A stretch of DNA of 64,000 bases from a bacterium (GCA_021796015.1 JAJYOT010000002.1:1-64000); one strand, 5' to 3'; positions 25,519-34,444 are shown, counted from the first letter of the stretch. A program made the numbers and translations. Notes: generated from the letters alone by a model not told the origin.

Positions 25519-26615
25519 TGGCTACCGAAAAAAATTCTCCCTTTGACTTTTCCCTTCTATCAGTGGTTCTTATTCTGATGTTTTTCGGCCTCATCATGAT
25601 TTACTCCGCCAGCGCCATCTGGGCCGAGCAGCATCTTGGGCAATCCTTTTATTTTTTGAAACGGCAATTATTCTGGGCTGTTTTCGGAGTCACCGCCATG
25701 GGGCTCATCAGCCGAATTGACTACAATCGTTATCGCGAAAAAATCATGCCTATTCTCTCCGTCACAGTCATCGGCCTTTTATGGGCGCTTCTTGGACATA
25801 AAGTGGGGGGAGCTCGAAGGTGGATTAAAATCGGCCCCTTAGGGCTTGAGCCGTCAGAATTCGCGAAAATCAGTTGCATCGTGATTCTTTCTTATTATCT
25901 TGACAAAAAAAGAAGCCGCCTTCGCTCGCCGGTAGCGGGGCTTCTCATGCCGGGAGTTCTTCTTGCGCCGATTATTTTTCTTATTTCCAAAGAACCGGAT
26001 TTGGGAACCCCCGTTCTTATTTTCACCGTCTCCCTGGGTCTACTTTTTACAGCCGGAGTCAAACTCAAGCACATTCTCTCTCTTCTTTCATTGTCTATCC
26101 CCGTGATCGCCTATGAACTCATCCGTTTTCCTTATCGAAGAGCCCGAATTTTAAATTTCCTCTCTCCATTTCACGACGCAAAAAACACGGGATACCAACT
26201 CGCTCAATCGTTAATCGCAGTCGGACGAGGGGGAGTCTTCGGGCAAGGCCTTGGGGCCTCCAATATCAAGCTCATGTATTTGCCGACCCCGCACACGGAT
26301 TTTATTTTTCCCATTCTCTGTGAGGAATTAGGTCTTCTGGGAGCCGTTGGGCTTATAGGCCTTTTCGTCTTTTTCGCCGTCAAGGGAACTCAAATCGCAA
26401 AAAACGCTCCCAATTTATTCGGAAGCCTTCTCGCCGCCGGAATTACCTGGCTGATTTCGCTTCAAGCTTTTTTTAATATGGCCATGTCCATTGGCCTTTT
26501 ACCCACCAAGGGAATTCCCATTCCTTTTGTCTCTTTTGGAGGCTCTTCTCTCCTGGCCAGCCTCATCGGTATCGGAATTCTTCTCAACATCTCCAGGCAG
26601 ACCAAAACGGCGTGA
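25518..26615 (+). CDS. ftsW: Peptidoglycan glycosyltransferase FtsW
   Basis: A 365-residue SEDS protein with about 10 membrane helices that polymerises lipid II at the septum together with FtsI. Family marks: MIYSASAIWAEQ in helix 1, the WIKIGPLGLEPSEFAKI block with its conserved Pro-Ser-Glu-Phe, SKEPDLGT with the catalytic aspartate region, GYQLAQSLIAVGRGGVFGQG, PTPHTDFIFPILCEELG and PTKGIPIPFVSFGGSS. Length is normal. It overlaps murG by 4 bases. Confidence 0.95.
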   Translation: MATEKNSPFDFSLLSVVLILMFFGLIMIYSASAIWAEQHLGQSFYFLKRQLFWAVFGVTAMGLISRIDYNRYREKIMPILSVTVIGLLWALLGHKVGGARRWIKIGPLGLEPSEFAKISCIVILSYYLDKKRSRLRSPVAGLLMPGVLLAPIIFLISKEPDLGTPVLIFTVSLGLLFTAGVKLKHILSLLSLSIPVIAYELIRFPYRRARILNFLSPFHDAKNTGYQLAQSLIAVGRGGVFGQGLGASNIKLMYLPTPHTDFIFPILCEELGLLGAVGLIGLFVFFAVKGTQIAKNAPNLFGSLLAAGITWLISLQAFFNMAMSIGLLPTKGIPIPFVSFGGSSLLASLIGIGILLNISRQTKTA

Positions 26616-27700
26616 AAAAAATCTTGATTGCCGCAGGCGGAACCGGAGGACATCTCTACCCCGGCCTTGCAATCGCTCAAGCCTTAAGAGCGGAAAACTG
26701 GCGCGTTCTTTTTATTGTCCGCCAAGAAGACCCGGCCCGCAAGGTTTTAGACGCAGAAGACTTTCCTTATGTCGAAATCCCCATGAAAGGAATGCCCAGA
26801 GGCCCTCAAGGCTGGTTTTCATTTTTAATCCGCCTATTTTCCTCGTTTAAACTTTGCCTCAACATCGTTTCAGACTTCAAACCTGAGGTCGTGATTGGAA
26901 TGGGGGGGTACCTTTCGGCGCCGGCGATTCTTGCCGCTTTAATAAAAAGAAGACCGCGCTTCATCCACGAGTCCAATGTGATTCTTGGATTATCAAACCG
27001 CTTCTGCCAATTTCTAGGAGCCAAACTCCTCAGAGGACTTCCTGGACCAGAAGGGGAGCTCATTGGAACGCCTATCCGCCAATCTTTATGGGAACCTCGA
27101 GACTTAACCGTTTCGAAAAAAAATCTAGGCTTTGACCCACAAAAGCCGGTTCTACTTATTTTTGGCGGCAGTCAAGGCGCGCGAGGAATCAATCTCCAAA
27201 TCCCCGCAGCGATTAAAGACCTCTCTATCCGTTATCCTCATCGTCTTCAGATTATTCATATTTGCGGACAAGACTCAAAGGCTGTTGAGAAAAACTACGA
27301 AGATCAACCTCTTAAGGCCCGTGTGTTTCCTTATTTTGAAAAAATGGAGGAACTCTACGGAGCGGCCGATCTTGTTTCATGCCGAGCAGGCGGAAGCACG
27401 CTTTCAGAACTTTGCGCCCAAAAAAAACCCGCCCTCCTTATTCCTTACCCCAGCGCGACTCATGATCACCAAACGGAAAACGCCCGGGTTTTGGAAAAAG
27501 CAGGTTGCGCCGTCATGGTCCCTGAAAATGAAATTCAACAAAAAATTCCAACTCTCCTTGAGAGTATGCTATTGGAAAAACTGAATCAAGAAAGATTAGC
27601 CCTCATGAAAGACGCCTATCAACATCTCAATATGCCGACCCCCTCTCAAACCATGGAGAGACTTCTATCGAAGATTAAAAATTTAGCTCCGTCAAAATGA
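26612..27700 (+). CDS. murG: UDP-GlcNAc:lipid I N-acetylglucosaminyltransferase MurG
   Basis: A 362-residue GT28 glycosyltransferase that makes lipid II on the inner face of the membrane. It begins with GTG at 26612. N-terminal AAGGTGGHLYPGLAIAQAL, VIGMGGYLSAPAILAAL, IHESNVILGLSNR, then the C-terminal GGSQGARGIN and LVSCRAGGSTLSELCAQKKP with the GlcNAc-binding SRAGxxT-E-type motif. It ends the mur part of the cluster; murC, murB, ddl, ftsQ, ftsA and ftsZ do not follow. Confidence 0.95.
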   Translation: MKKILIAAGGTGGHLYPGLAIAQALRAENWRVLFIVRQEDPARKVLDAEDFPYVEIPMKGMPRGPQGWFSFLIRLFSSFKLCLNIVSDFKPEVVIGMGGYLSAPAILAALIKRRPRFIHESNVILGLSNRFCQFLGAKLLRGLPGPEGELIGTPIRQSLWEPRDLTVSKKNLGFDPQKPVLLIFGGSQGARGINLQIPAAIKDLSIRYPHRLQIIHICGQDSKAVEKNYEDQPLKARVFPYFEKMEELYGAADLVSCRAGGSTLSELCAQKKPALLIPYPSATHDHQTENARVLEKAGCAVMVPENEIQQKIPTLLESMLLEKLNQERLALMKDAYQHLNMPTPSQTMERLLSKIKNLAPSK

Positions 27701-27704
27701 TAAA

Positions 27705-29486
27705 ATGAAATCTATGCTGAAAACGCATTCTTGCGGGGAACTGAAAATTGAAAACGAGAAACAAACCGTCACTCTGTGCGGTTGGGTGGATTCGAGGCGC
27801 AATCACGGCGGCGTTTATTTTTTCGATTTGAGAGACCGCTCCGGGCGTATTCAAATCGTCGCCAGTCCCCAACAGAAGGAAGTTTTTAAAAAAGCGGAAG
27901 AATTAGGCTCTGAATACGTCGTTCAAGTGACAGGCCTTGTCCAGAAACGCCCGGAAGGAACGCAAAACCCAAAAATCCCAACGGGTGAAATCGAGGTCAC
28001 GGCTTCTGAAATTAAAATCCTCAATACTTCTAAAACTCTCCCTTTTGAAATTGACGATGCTCAAGAGGTTTCAGAAGAAACCCGTCTTAAATATCGCTTT
28101 CTTGATCTCAGACGCCCGCGTATGCTTAAAAATATGCTTTTGCGCCACCGTATTACCACAACCGTCAGAAGAGAATTAGACCGAATGGGCTTTCTTGAAA
28201 TCGAAACCCCTATTTTGACCAAAGCAACCCCGGAAGGAGCAAGAGATTTTCTGGTCCCATCTCGTTTGTCTCCGGGAGAATTTTACGCTCTGCCGCAATC
28301 GCCCCAAGTCTTTAAACAAGTTCTCATGGTCTCTGGAATCGAGCGCTATTTTCAACTAGCGCGGGCCTTTAGAGACGAGGATTTAAGAAGCGATAGGCAA
28401 CCGGAACACACCCAAATTGATCTTGAGATGTCTTTTGTGACAGAGAGAGACGTTCACGCCGTTGTTGAAAATTTCTTAAAAATCATCTTTAAAGAAGTTA
28501 TGGGCATCGATATCCAAACGCCTTTCCCGGAAATTGAGCACGCCGATCTGATGCGTCTTTACGGATCGGATAAACCCGACCTGCGTTATGGTTTTCAAAT
28601 TAAAGACCTCACCTCTTTATTGAAAGGAAGCTCTTTTAAAGTGTTTTCCGAGCCCGCCTCAAGCGGAGGCGTTGTCCGCGCCCTCAGCGCAAAATTTGAC
28701 TTTTCTCGCGCGCAAATCGACAAACTGACTGAACTTGCAAAATCCCTGGGAGCTAAAGGCTTAGCCTGGATTAAGTGGGAAAGCTCAGGCCCCAATTCTC
28801 CCATCGTTAAATTCCTAAGCGCCGAAGAAATCTCTAGTCTCAAGTCTTCTCTTGAAGCGAAACCTGGAGATGTCACTTTTTTTGCCGCCGATAAAGAAGA
28901 AAACGCCGCAAAAATTCTTGGCGCCATTAGAAAAGAATTAATCTCAATTCTAAAACCTCAACCCTCAACCCCTTGGAGCTTTCACTGGGCTCTCCATTTT
29001 CCGCTTTTAGAATGGGAACCGGATGAAAAACGCTGGACTTTTGCCCACAATCCCTTCACTTCTCCTTTAGAAGAAGAACTCTCCATGCTGGATACAAATC
29101 CGGGAAAAATGCGCTCTCATCAATACGATCTTGTTTTTAACGGAGTTGAACTTGCTTCAGGTTCCATCCGCAATCACCGCGCGGAAATTCAGCGCCGCAT
29201 TTTTTCCTTAATGGGGTTTACGCCTGAAGAACAAGAGGAACAATTTGGAATGCTTTTGCGCGCCCTTGAATTTGGCGCCCCGCCCCACGGAGGCGTCGCT
29301 CTCGGCCTTGACCGTTTAACCGCGATTCTCGCGGGCGAGGATTCAATCCGCGAAGTCATCGCTTTCCCAAAAACTCAAAAGGGAACTTGCCCCTTAAGCG
29401 AATCGCCCTCTCCCATCAACCCTAAAAAACTCAAAGAAGCCCATATTCGCTTAGATATTCCGGCTCTCCAAAAAACCGCCGCATAG
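27705..29486 (+). CDS. aspS: Aspartyl-tRNA synthetase
   Basis: A 593-residue class IIb synthetase of the bacterial type with an inserted GAD domain. The OB-fold anticodon domain starts VTLCGWVDSRRNHGGVYFFD. Motif 2 is FRDEDLRSDRQPEHTQIDLE, motif 3 GVALGLDRLTAILAG. The GAD insert is about residues 290-420. The start is ATG 27705 or the internal ATG 27714 (MLKTHSCGEL). Whether it also charges tRNA-Asn is not decidable here, because no gatCAB or asnS gene is in the window. It lies 4 bases after murG. Confidence 0.95.
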   Translation: MKSMLKTHSCGELKIENEKQTVTLCGWVDSRRNHGGVYFFDLRDRSGRIQIVASPQQKEVFKKAEELGSEYVVQVTGLVQKRPEGTQNPKIPTGEIEVTASEIKILNTSKTLPFEIDDAQEVSEETRLKYRFLDLRRPRMLKNMLLRHRITTTVRRELDRMGFLEIETPILTKATPEGARDFLVPSRLSPGEFYALPQSPQVFKQVLMVSGIERYFQLARAFRDEDLRSDRQPEHTQIDLEMSFVTERDVHAVVENFLKIIFKEVMGIDIQTPFPEIEHADLMRLYGSDKPDLRYGFQIKDLTSLLKGSSFKVFSEPASSGGVVRALSAKFDFSRAQIDKLTELAKSLGAKGLAWIKWESSGPNSPIVKFLSAEEISSLKSSLEAKPGDVTFFAADKEENAAKILGAIRKELISILKPQPSTPWSFHWALHFPLLEWEPDEKRWTFAHNPFTSPLEEELSMLDTNPGKMRSHQYDLVFNGVELASGSIRNHRAEIQRRIFSLMGFTPEEQEEQFGMLLRALEFGAPPHGGVALGLDRLTAILAGEDSIREVIAFPKTQKGTCPLSESPSPINPKKLKEAHIRLDIPALQKTAA

Positions 29487-29514
29487 TTTTACTTTTTTCT
29501 CAAAAAAAAATTGC

Positions 29515-29543
29515 TTGACAAGTTCTCTTCCTTTTTGTAGTTT
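29515..29543 (+). promoter_or_regulatory. Promoter of the copper/cytochrome c locus
   Basis: TTGACA (29515-29520), a 17-base spacer and TAGTTT (29538-29543). The -35 is perfect, the -10 poor, as in a promoter that needs an activator. It separates the electron-transfer locus from aspS. An ACGGAGGAAAT ribosome site precedes the first ATG. Confidence 0.55.
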
Positions 29544-29583
29544 TATTTGACGCGCGAAAATTTTACGGAGGAAATTAAAAAAT

Positions 29584-30544
29584 ATGCGGCATAAAAACAT
29601 TCTCGCAGACTCAATTCTAAAATCCGTTTTCATTTCTACTTTGATTGTTTCAACATCCGCTTGGGCCGATGGGGGGCTTTCCGGAAAAATCACCTATCCC
29701 GGTCATTCCTCAAAAGAAACCGTTGATATGAAGGCGGATCAAACCTGCGTCAGCATGCACCCCAAAGGATTTGAATATAAAGCGATCGCGGTTGATCACA
29801 ATGGGGGCCTTGCCAACGTTTTTATTTACGTCAAAAAAGGTCTTGAAGGAAAAAAATTCTCCCGTGCCTAAAAGCGCCAAGGTTATTTTGGATCAAAAGG
29901 GCTGCTGGTATCACCCTCGCGTATTTGGAATCATGGCCGGACAAACCTTGGACGTTCAAAATTCCGATCCTCTCCTTCACAACGTCAACGCCGAACCCGA
30001 GTTCAACGCGCCCATGCCTCCGGGAACGCCCGATCTCGTGCGAACTTTTAGAGAGCCTCGCGTCATGTTTCCCATTCACTGCAACATCCATGCCTGGATG
30101 CACGGCTTTGTGGGAGTCGTGACTAATCCTTATTACGCGGTTTCCTCCGAAGACGGCTCCTACGAAATTAAAGATCTGCCGCCTGGGCACTATACGATTG
30201 AGGCTTGGCAAGAAAAATTGGGAACCATTTCCAAGGAAATTGATGTCGCTCCTAACGGCACAGTTCTTAATTTCCGTTATGACAAGGGCGGCGGCGGGAA
30301 GGCGGAAGTGGGGGGCGGCAATTCCGACATGGCAACGACATCGAGCCCATCTTCCCATCACGCGCATAAAGCGCATAAAATGGTCGCTATGAGCCAGCCC
30401 CATCACTCAAACCATCACCATGGAAATAAAAAAGTTCTTTTCTTGACGACTCCCGATGGTAATAAAACCCTTAAATGCCATGTTCTCTCAAATAATGGAG
30501 AAGGCAACGTATCTTTGGACTGTTCCGTGCTTGAATCTCAATGA
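29584..30544 (+). pseudogene. Secreted cupredoxin-like (type 1 copper) protein, interrupted by a single-base frameshift
   Basis: The gene has an ACGGAGGAAAT ribosome site and a signal peptide (cut near SAWA, residue 28). The first frame stops at 29871, but family sequence continues in the +1 frame from an A7 run at 29850-29856. Removing one A joins them into 319 residues. The core is a cupredoxin: VILDQKGCWYHPRVFGIMAG, NSDPLLHNVNA and PIHCNIHAWMHGF supply type 1 ligands His132, Cys166, His169 and Met172. A carboxypeptidase-regulatory-like beta-domain follows (SSEDGSYEIKDLPPGHYTIE), then a His-rich linker and a 39-residue two-cysteine tail. It may be a pseudogene, an assembly error, or expressed by slippage in the A run. 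The stop overlaps the next gene. Confidence 0.75.
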
Positions 30545-30588
30545 CCCCCATTAGCCTGACAACAAGCCCCATGGAGAAAAAAGAAACG

Positions 30589-32115
30589 ATGACTGAAAAT
30601 TCAAAGAGGAAAATCTTCTTAAAGGTTGCCCGCGTCGGACTTGTGGCCTATTTTGTTCTTTTCGCCCTTTGGCAACTTCCGCCCTTGATTCATGGTTTGA
30701 GACATCTCTGTCCCTTGCGCTCGGACGGAATTCAAGAAACGCTCGCCGTTCCCAGCTTCGCCCGCCAAACCGGATTCGCGTGCGAAGTCTGCCACACCGT
30801 GTTTCCGGAATTGACTCCCTTTGGAAGACGATTTAAACTTAATGGTTACACGCTGACGACAAAACCCGCGGATGTTTCCGACACCAGCGTTACCTCCAGC
30901 ACGGAAGCAGCCAAAAGGAATCTGACTCTCAGCTACGTTTCTCCTCTTTCTTACGACGTTCAAATCGCTTATTCAAAATACAACGTAGCTCCGCCGGATA
31001 AAAATGCTGGAACAAAGGGCGGACCGCCCGCCGGAGCCCAGACCGCGGGAGACGCTTTCCTTTTCCCCGAGCAAATCAGCCTCTATTACGCCGGAAGAGT
31101 GACTGATGACATCGGAACCTGGATTCAAATGACCTACAGCCAACCGGCCGGCTCTTTGGGCATCGACAACACCGAACTTCGCTACACCCATCACAGTGCG
31201 GACCGAAAATGGTTATGGGGAACCTTTGCCAATAACACTCCAGGGATGGAAGACGTTTACAACACCGCATTATCGGCTTTTGGGGTGCCCATGTTCAATG
31301 TCCCCAGCCTGTACAATTTCGGCGCCGGAAGTAGCGCTGCATCCGGCGGCTTGCGCGGCCCTCTTTATCAAAGCGGAACTTTTACCAATTCCGCCGGAGG
31401 CGGCGAATACTTATGGTATAACGATTCCCTCTATGTGGAATTTGCCGGTTATCACTCCGGAGTCCCTGGAACAATCGCAACGGGCAATACAGCTCTCAAT
31501 GCGACCGGAGCTCTAGGGGCCATCAGCGGAGTCGCTCCTAAGGCACGCGTGTCTTACGAAGAAGATTGGGGACGCAACGCCCTAGAAGTCGGAGCCATGG
31601 CCATGGATACGGAATTTGTTCCGCCCGCCATCGGAGTGGCCAGCATGAATTCTCCAACAACAGCCAATCAATACATGGACACCGGGTTTGACTGGCAGTA
31701 TCAATATATTGGAGACGAAAATATCGTCTCCTTTATTGGAAGCGGGGTTAACGAAAGGCAATCTAATAATCCTCTATTTGTCGAGTCGGGCCTCTATTCC
31801 AATGCAATCGACAATCTCTACCAAACTTCGCTCACAGCGGAATATTATTACAAACGAAAATATGGGGCCTTGGTGAATTTTGTCAACACCACCGGCACTA
31901 AGGACGCCCTCATGAACGGCGCAAATGGCGCGCCCAACAATCAATATTGGGTTTTTGAACTCGATTATATGCCCTGGCTGAACACTAAATTCATCTTGCA
32001 ATACGACGCCTATACCATCGTGGATGGAAACCAAAGCCCCTTTTACGGAACGCCCGCAGCTTCCAAAGCCTCGGCTAATAATACGCTGGTTCTCGGATTA
32101 TGGATGGATTTTTAA
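30589..32115 (+). CDS. Outer-membrane monohaem cytochrome c fused to a beta-barrel (Cyc2-like cytochrome-porin)
   Basis: From ATG 30589 it is 508 residues; an in-frame ATG at 30541, overlapping the previous stop, would add 16. A hydrophobic export signal (VARVGLVAYFVLFALW) is followed by a single haem site: FARQTGFACEVCH, then PELTPFGRRFKLNGYT. FARQTG-x2-CxxCH...FGR-x-FK-x2-GYT is the pattern of Cyc2 proteins and close relatives. The remaining 400 residues are Gly/Tyr/Asn-rich, with alternating strands and a terminal aromatic residue (LGLWMDF), as in 14-16-strand barrels. In Cyc2 the haem domain plugs the barrel and carries electrons across the outer membrane. The electron donor is not known here; related barrels occur in non-iron-oxidisers. 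Confidence 0.75.
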   Translation: MTENSKRKIFLKVARVGLVAYFVLFALWQLPPLIHGLRHLCPLRSDGIQETLAVPSFARQTGFACEVCHTVFPELTPFGRRFKLNGYTLTTKPADVSDTSVTSSTEAAKRNLTLSYVSPLSYDVQIAYSKYNVAPPDKNAGTKGGPPAGAQTAGDAFLFPEQISLYYAGRVTDDIGTWIQMTYSQPAGSLGIDNTELRYTHHSADRKWLWGTFANNTPGMEDVYNTALSAFGVPMFNVPSLYNFGAGSSAASGGLRGPLYQSGTFTNSAGGGEYLWYNDSLYVEFAGYHSGVPGTIATGNTALNATGALGAISGVAPKARVSYEEDWGRNALEVGAMAMDTEFVPPAIGVASMNSPTTANQYMDTGFDWQYQYIGDENIVSFIGSGVNERQSNNPLFVESGLYSNAIDNLYQTSLTAEYYYKRKYGALVNFVNTTGTKDALMNGANGAPNNQYWVFELDYMPWLNTKFILQYDAYTIVDGNQSPFYGTPAASKASANNTLVLGLWMDF

Positions 32116-32124
32116 GGAGGCAAA

Positions 32125-33066
32125 ATGGAGAATATCATGAAAAAATTTAAAATTTTGACTTCCTTTGCGTTACTGGCTTTTATCGTATTTGGAACCAGCT
32201 TTAACTATTCCGCATTTGCCGATGACAACTTTTCATCCCCTGATGAAAAGCCTTTTAACCCGGCTTCTTATGACGCTCATTTGCTCATTGACCGCGCTTG
32301 TTCAGTGTGTCATGGGGTTAACGGCATCAGTAAATGGCCGTTCATTCCCAATCTTGCGGCACAAGACAAAACGTATTTGGAAAGCCAACTCAAGGCTTTT
32401 CGAATGCGCGCCCGCGCGGACCGTTACGCCCAAGCCGAGATGTGGGGCATGGCTCAGCCTCTCACCGATAGCGAGATTACCGCCATCGCCGATTACTTTT
32501 CAAGCCTCAAAGCTCCGACAGGGCGAACCTCCGAACTTTCCTTGGCTGCGACTTATTTTGGAGAAAGTATTTTTAAAACCGGATTTCCGAAGCGCTCAGT
32601 TCCGGCTTGCAATACCTGCCACAAACTAAACGGGGAAGGCGACGTTGATATTCCCAGACTTGCCGGTCAACACGCCGATTATATAGAACGGGAACTAAAA
32701 GAATTCCGCAACGGTTTTCGCTCCAACGATATCATGCATTTCATCGCTCAAAATATGAGTAATAATGAAATTAAGGCAATCTCATTGTACCTTTCCTCCC
32801 TCCACACCCCAAATCCGAATATGCCACCACAAACACAAGCAGCTTCAACAAACGCTCCAGCGATTGCAATGGCGGCTGCTCCTGCCGCCCAAGTAGCGGC
32901 AGCTTCTTCCACACCTACGCCGGAAGCGACCCCTACGCCCTCTCACAAAAAATTCATGTTTTTTACCACCTCGAACAACCAGAACCTCAAATGTCAAAAG
33001 GTCTCGGGATCCGACAAAAAGATGAAGCTTAAGTGCTCCTTTTTAAAGAAGAGCGTCAATCTCTAA
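32125..33066 (+). CDS. Periplasmic dihaem cytochrome c (c4-like) with a C-terminal two-cysteine module
   Basis: 313 residues, with AAGGAGG seven bases before the ATG. Signal peptide to about residue 32 (AFADD). Two cytochrome c domains: CSVCH at 59-63 and CNTCH at 162-166, each followed about 40-50 residues later by candidate axial methionines (MWGMAQPL; QNMSNNE). The two halves are related, as in c4 and Cyc1 cytochromes. An Ala/Pro/Thr linker (about 232-272) leads to a tail with HKKFMFFTTSNNQNLKC and KMKLKCSFLKKS, Cys290 and Cys304. The same tail ends the cupredoxin-like protein two genes upstream. The protein should shuttle electrons between the outer-membrane cytochrome and inner-membrane complexes. 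Confidence 0.85.
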   Translation: MENIMKKFKILTSFALLAFIVFGTSFNYSAFADDNFSSPDEKPFNPASYDAHLLIDRACSVCHGVNGISKWPFIPNLAAQDKTYLESQLKAFRMRARADRYAQAEMWGMAQPLTDSEITAIADYFSSLKAPTGRTSELSLAATYFGESIFKTGFPKRSVPACNTCHKLNGEGDVDIPRLAGQHADYIERELKEFRNGFRSNDIMHFIAQNMSNNEIKAISLYLSSLHTPNPNMPPQTQAASTNAPAIAMAAAPAAQVAAASSTPTPEATPTPSHKKFMFFTTSNNQNLKCQKVSGSDKKMKLKCSFLKKSVNL

Positions 33067-33117
33067 TTTAGGGAACTAAAATACCCGGTTTTCATCTCTT
33101 TTTGTATAATGAGAGAG

Positions 33118-33297
33118 ATGAAGCTGTTTCGCCCGCTTGGATATATCTGTTTAATATTCTCCTTTTTCGCCTGCAAAGGAAAACCGCCTTCTGTCTCCAT
33201 TTATAAAACTCCCAAGGGAAATACCGAATTACAAGCCGCAAAGTTTGAGCGCATGGCGGCCATGCTCAAAGAAAAAAGACTCCATGGCCAAAATTAA
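33118..33297 (+). CDS. Small putative lipoprotein
   Basis: A 59-residue protein: basic start MKLFRPLGY, a hydrophobic core and FSFFACKGK, in which Cys19 could be the lipidated residue (the lipobox is not ideal). The mature part is about 40 residues, Lys-rich and helical. I prefer ATG 33118 because an ATG at 33109 falls inside a TATAAT (33105-33110). It overlaps resB by 14 bases. This position, between a cytochrome and its maturation genes, resembles small CcoH/CcdX-like accessory genes, but no function can be assigned. Confidence 0.5.
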   Translation: MKLFRPLGYICLIFSFFACKGKPPSVSIYKTPKGNTELQAAKFERMAAMLKEKRLHGQN

Positions 33298-34444
33298 ATT
33301 CTTCGCGAAAGAAATTATCAAGCTTCTCTCTTCTCTTGAGCTGACCCTGGCGGGGCTCAGCGCGCTCGCGCTGCTGGTCTTCTTATGCACTTTAGGCGAG
33401 GTTCAGCTTGGCGTTTACGATTCCGTAAAAATTCATTTTAACAGCTGGTTTCTCTACTCGCGTCCCGTTCTTGGCGGATACCGCATTCCGCTTTTTCCAG
33501 CAGGAAAAATCGTGGGAATTGTTTTAATCCTGAATCTTCTCTTTGCGCATTTCAAACGTCTAACTCTGTCATACAAGAAAATAGGCCTTTGGCTGACTCA
33601 TTTTGGGCTCATCATTCTTTTTGTGGGCCAATTTCTTTCCGGCCGCTTCGCGCGCGAAAGCCAGATGACTATAAAAGAAAACTCTTCCAAAAATTATAGC
33701 GAAGACCCAAGGCATTCGGAAATTGACCTTATCGATGCCACGAACTCTAAGACAGACACCGTCTATTCCATCCCCCAAGGGCTTTTAAAAACGGGACAAG
33801 TTATTTCTTTGCCGAACCAAATTACGCTTAAAATCAAACACTACGCTCTGAATGCGGCCGTTGATATCCGGAAAAATAGCGATGCCGCATTTCCAGATTA
33901 TGCGCTGATCCAAGGCCCGGGGAAAAATCTTGAAATTATCGATATGCCTTTAAGCCATGACGATAATCAGCCCAATATGCCGGCGGCCCTGGTCCAGGTG
34001 TCAAGCAATGGAAAGGTTTTGGGCAATTGGCAGATGTCCGAGATGATTCCACTTCCGCAGGAAATTCCAGTCAAAGGAAAAGCGCTCTATCTCGTCCTTC
34101 GCCCTAAACGCTATTATTTTCCGTTTTCTCTCTTTCTCAAAAAATTTACCCATAAAATTTATACCGGGACCACCATTCCCAGCCGCTTTTCAAGCCTCAT
34201 TCACATTGACGATCCGGCCTCTCCCACGGAAAACCGGAATACTTTAATTTCAATGAACCATCCACTTCGTTTTCAAGGCCTCACTTTTTATCAAGCCTCC
34301 TACGCCCAAAATGATACGGTTTCTATTCTCCAAGTCGTCCGCAACCCCAGCTGGACAATTCCTTATATTTCTTCTTTTTTGGTGGCATTAGGGCTCATTT
34401 TCCATTTTCTCATGCGTCTTAAACAGGCAAAATTTTTGTCATGA
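33284..34444 (+). CDS. resB: Cytochrome c biogenesis protein ResB (Ccs1/CcsB), system II
   Basis: 386 residues from ATG 33284 (MAKIKFFAKEI). Topology fits ResB: two N-terminal helices (LSSLELTLAGLSALALLVFLC; AGKIVGIVLILNLLFAHF), a third (IGLWLTHFGLIILFVGQFL), a large periplasmic domain, and a final helix near residue 355 preceded by LRFQGLTFYQASYAQND. ResB with ResC transports haem and ligates it to CxxCH motifs. Presence next to two c-type cytochrome genes implies dedicated maturation. It overlaps resC by four bases. Confidence 0.85.
   Translation: MAKIKFFAKEIIKLLSSLELTLAGLSALALLVFLCTLGEVQLGVYDSVKIHFNSWFLYSRPVLGGYRIPLFPAGKIVGIVLILNLLFAHFKRLTLSYKKIGLWLTHFGLIILFVGQFLSGRFARESQMTIKENSSKNYSEDPRHSEIDLIDATNSKTDTVYSIPQGLLKTGQVISLPNQITLKIKHYALNAAVDIRKNSDAAFPDYALIQGPGKNLEIIDMPLSHDDNQPNMPAALVQVSSNGKVLGNWQMSEMIPLPQEIPVKGKALYLVLRPKRYYFPFSLFLKKFTHKIYTGTTIPSRFSSLIHIDDPASPTENRNTLISMNHPLRFQGLTFYQASYAQNDTVSILQVVRNPSWTIPYISSFLVALGLIFHFLMRLKQAKFLS

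Noticed and set aside
29831..30406. Long antisense open frame of 191 codons across the copper protein gene
   Set aside because: It is a shadow of the G+C-rich third positions of the plus-strand gene and shows no family similarity or ribosome site.
33105..33110. TATAAT as a promoter for the small lipoprotein gene
   Set aside because: No -35 hexamer is found at a suitable distance, and the cytochrome gene upstream ends only 39 bases before it; read-through is as likely.
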